Part shown: positions 62,480-64,000 of the stretch, piece by piece | How the letters are laid out: the number at the start of each line of letters is the position of its first letter | Numbering within the stretch: the stretch's first letter is position 1 | Origin: Agrypnia vestita | Taxonomy: Eukaryota; Arthropoda; Insecta; Trichoptera; Phryganeidae | Length of the DNA: 64,000 nt | NCBI GenBank assembly: GCA_016648135.1 | Contig: JADDOH010002016.1 | Location: forward strand, 82,047 to 146,046 | Reading direction: 5' to 3' | Notes under the pieces: model-generated | Database searches by the model: none | Told to the model about the DNA's origin: nothing | What the model saw: the letters and a program-made list of their open reading frames with translations, nothing else | Translations under genes and position numbers: made by a program

Positions 62480-63270
62480 GATGATTATTATATCTTGGCA
62501 CACTACTACTACATTCATACATCTTCTCATGTATGCTCTACTGTTGTTGAGGCTTTTAACGGGGCCATCCTCCAACATTTGTAATATCTGATTGTGCCAT
62601 GTCTTTTGCGGATGCCTTCTATTTCTGTTGCCTTCAACACTCGCCCCATATACTTTCTTAATAATTCCTCACGCATACGATTTAAATGACAAAACCACCT
62701 CAGCACTCCTTTGTTTATTCTATCTACCACCTACATCCAGCATTACACTCACTTGGAATTTGTTCATTCTTCACTCTATCGATCAAAGACTTTCCACACA
62801 AGCGTCTTAGTGACCACATTTCCACCGCATTCAGTCTACTTTCATACCTTTTTTGCCAATTCCAGGTTTCACTCCCATACAGCAGAGTTGGCACTAGAAC
62901 GCCATTATGCATATCTTGCTTCCTTTGACAGATTCTTATTGGCCATAATGGCATTCAGAGCACCATTTACTTTGTTACCCGCAGTCATTGTCCCTTCTAT
63001 ATCGTTCTCAGCCTTGCCGTCTCTACTAAACATACTTCCCAAACATACAAACTCGTTCACTTGCTTTAAGCATTCCTTGTTTACAATTACATCACACTTG
63101 TCACTTTTTCATCTCTCTCGAATACCATCACTATCGCTTTGCTGACATTTATCAGAAGTTCACTACAGTTCTACATGCAGACATCGGACATCCTGCACTG
63201 CTGATCAGCTTCACTGTTAGTCACTAACACTGCATCGTCTGGGTGTAGTAGGCAGGATATGGTGACTCCG
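62480..63270 (-). mobile_element. LINE RT fragment including the catalytic DD motif
   Basis: The longest copy of this LINE type. From high to low coordinates the minus strand reads LHPDDAVLVTNSEADQQC (63190-63250; the PDD pair, codons at 63234-63239, corresponds to the YADD active site of reverse transcriptase), a decayed middle, NGVLVPTLLYGSETWNWQKR, YESRLNAVEMWSLRRLCGKS, LIDRVKNEQI (62724-62954), then VDRINKGVLRWFCHLNRMRE, ELLRKYMGRV, GIRKRHG and KASTTVEH (62527-62730). Frameshifts separate the blocks. The endonuclease domain and most of the palm are missing. A 144-codon plus frame over this region is antisense by-product. Confidence 0.82.
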
Positions 63271-64000
63271 TATGTATTTCATTCATTAATATCGTTGAAG
63301 TGATGTGGTATGGAGTTTAACGATAGTAATGAATGAAATACAAAATAAATAAATTGATGGCTTAGTTAAATAAAAATCTGTCGAAAAACTGAAATTAAAA
63401 TTTAACAGATATACAAATAGCAGATTAAAAATAAATAGGAAAAGTTTAAAAGTAACTTTCTATGCGATGCAGGGACCCCGACCCAATAGGATAAGGAGTA
63501 GAAGAATAACAATTGACGCAGAGTAACATAAACATTGCAAGTTTAACGACGAGTATTGCGATTGCTATACCAAAGAGAATATTATAAAAAAAGAATTGAT
63601 ATTACGTGTGCTAAGAGTTCAGATTACTGTCAAGAGAATTGTCACAAAGGAAGGTTGTTAAAGTAATACTGAAAAAAAAATCTACATTTCCAACAAAAGA
63701 TCTCTTTAAATTGTTTCCAGTACCAAACGTAGATGATATTTTCAAGCAAGTTTCCATATTAAAAATATGTAAAGAAAAAACCTTACAGAATACTAGGAAT
63801 ATTTCAAACTTATGAGAAATGGAAACCAATTCATAATGCCTAAATGTAAAACAACCCAAATGCAGCATCACTATATTTATAAAGCCATTAATTATTATAA
63901 TAACTTACCTATCGAGATACGATGCATCAGTTACCTCTCAGAGCAATTCAAAAAAATTAAAATTTTCCTAAAATCAAATTTAAATTCATAAATCATTTAA
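63271..64000. other. AT-rich stretch
   Basis: Nothing recognised; the minus-strand 86-codon frame at 63611-63871 has no motif. Confidence 0.35.

Noticed and set aside
62711..63145. 144-codon plus-strand frame
   Set aside because: Antisense to the LINE fragment at 62480-63270, whose minus frames match family members.
1..64000. Operon-like or phage-defence gene clusters
   Set aside because: No run of adjacent long frames, no ribosome-binding-site spacing; all coding traces belong to eukaryotic mobile elements.

Overview
This is AT-rich eukaryotic DNA, most likely from an insect. A lepidopteran is my best guess, from the mariner subtype, the abundance of TAGGTA/TACCTAC words and the tRNA-derived SINEs, but no diagnostic gene confirms it. 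No intact multi-codon gene is present. The window reads as a very long intron or intergenic stretch filled with decayed mobile elements. Short GC-richer islands between them could be regulatory sequence or exons. There is no operon, CRISPR array or prokaryotic signature.

Possible host gene on the + strand: a GC-rich, initiator-containing stretch near 2.9-3.2 kb could be a promoter/first exon. Three sites have a polypyrimidine-AG joined directly to a 5' splice consensus (1964, 31583 and, more weakly, 50103), the signature of recursive splicing in long introns. A strong 3' splice site at 46927 opens an 84-base in-frame exon ending at 47011, followed 33 bases later by AATAAA and a GT-rich stretch. 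All of this is inference from sequence signals.

Mobile elements: one full-length mariner (8928-10205, 26-bp inverted repeats, TA target) carries a transposase broken by a stop and two frameshifts. Penelope-like elements (PLEs) are the most striking group. There are six remnants of the GIY-YIG endonuclease C-terminus, and about fourteen copies of a hammerhead-ribozyme-like motif, several with complete stems I and II. Many lie in inverted arrangements. Non-LTR retrotransposon 3' ends of at least four kinds are scattered throughout; one carries a recent 226-bp tandem duplication. SINE families with tRNA-like heads, several foldback or MITE families, and a roughly 300-bp dispersed repeat family of unknown class fill much of the rest.

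From 59.18 to 61.43 kb lies a retroposon-like unit holding about sixteen 117-bp tandem repeats. Each repeat is dense in alternating GAA/TTC modules at 5-bp spacing, the pattern of heat-shock elements. With the ribozyme-bearing PLE remnants and the recursive splice sites, this is the part most worth following up.
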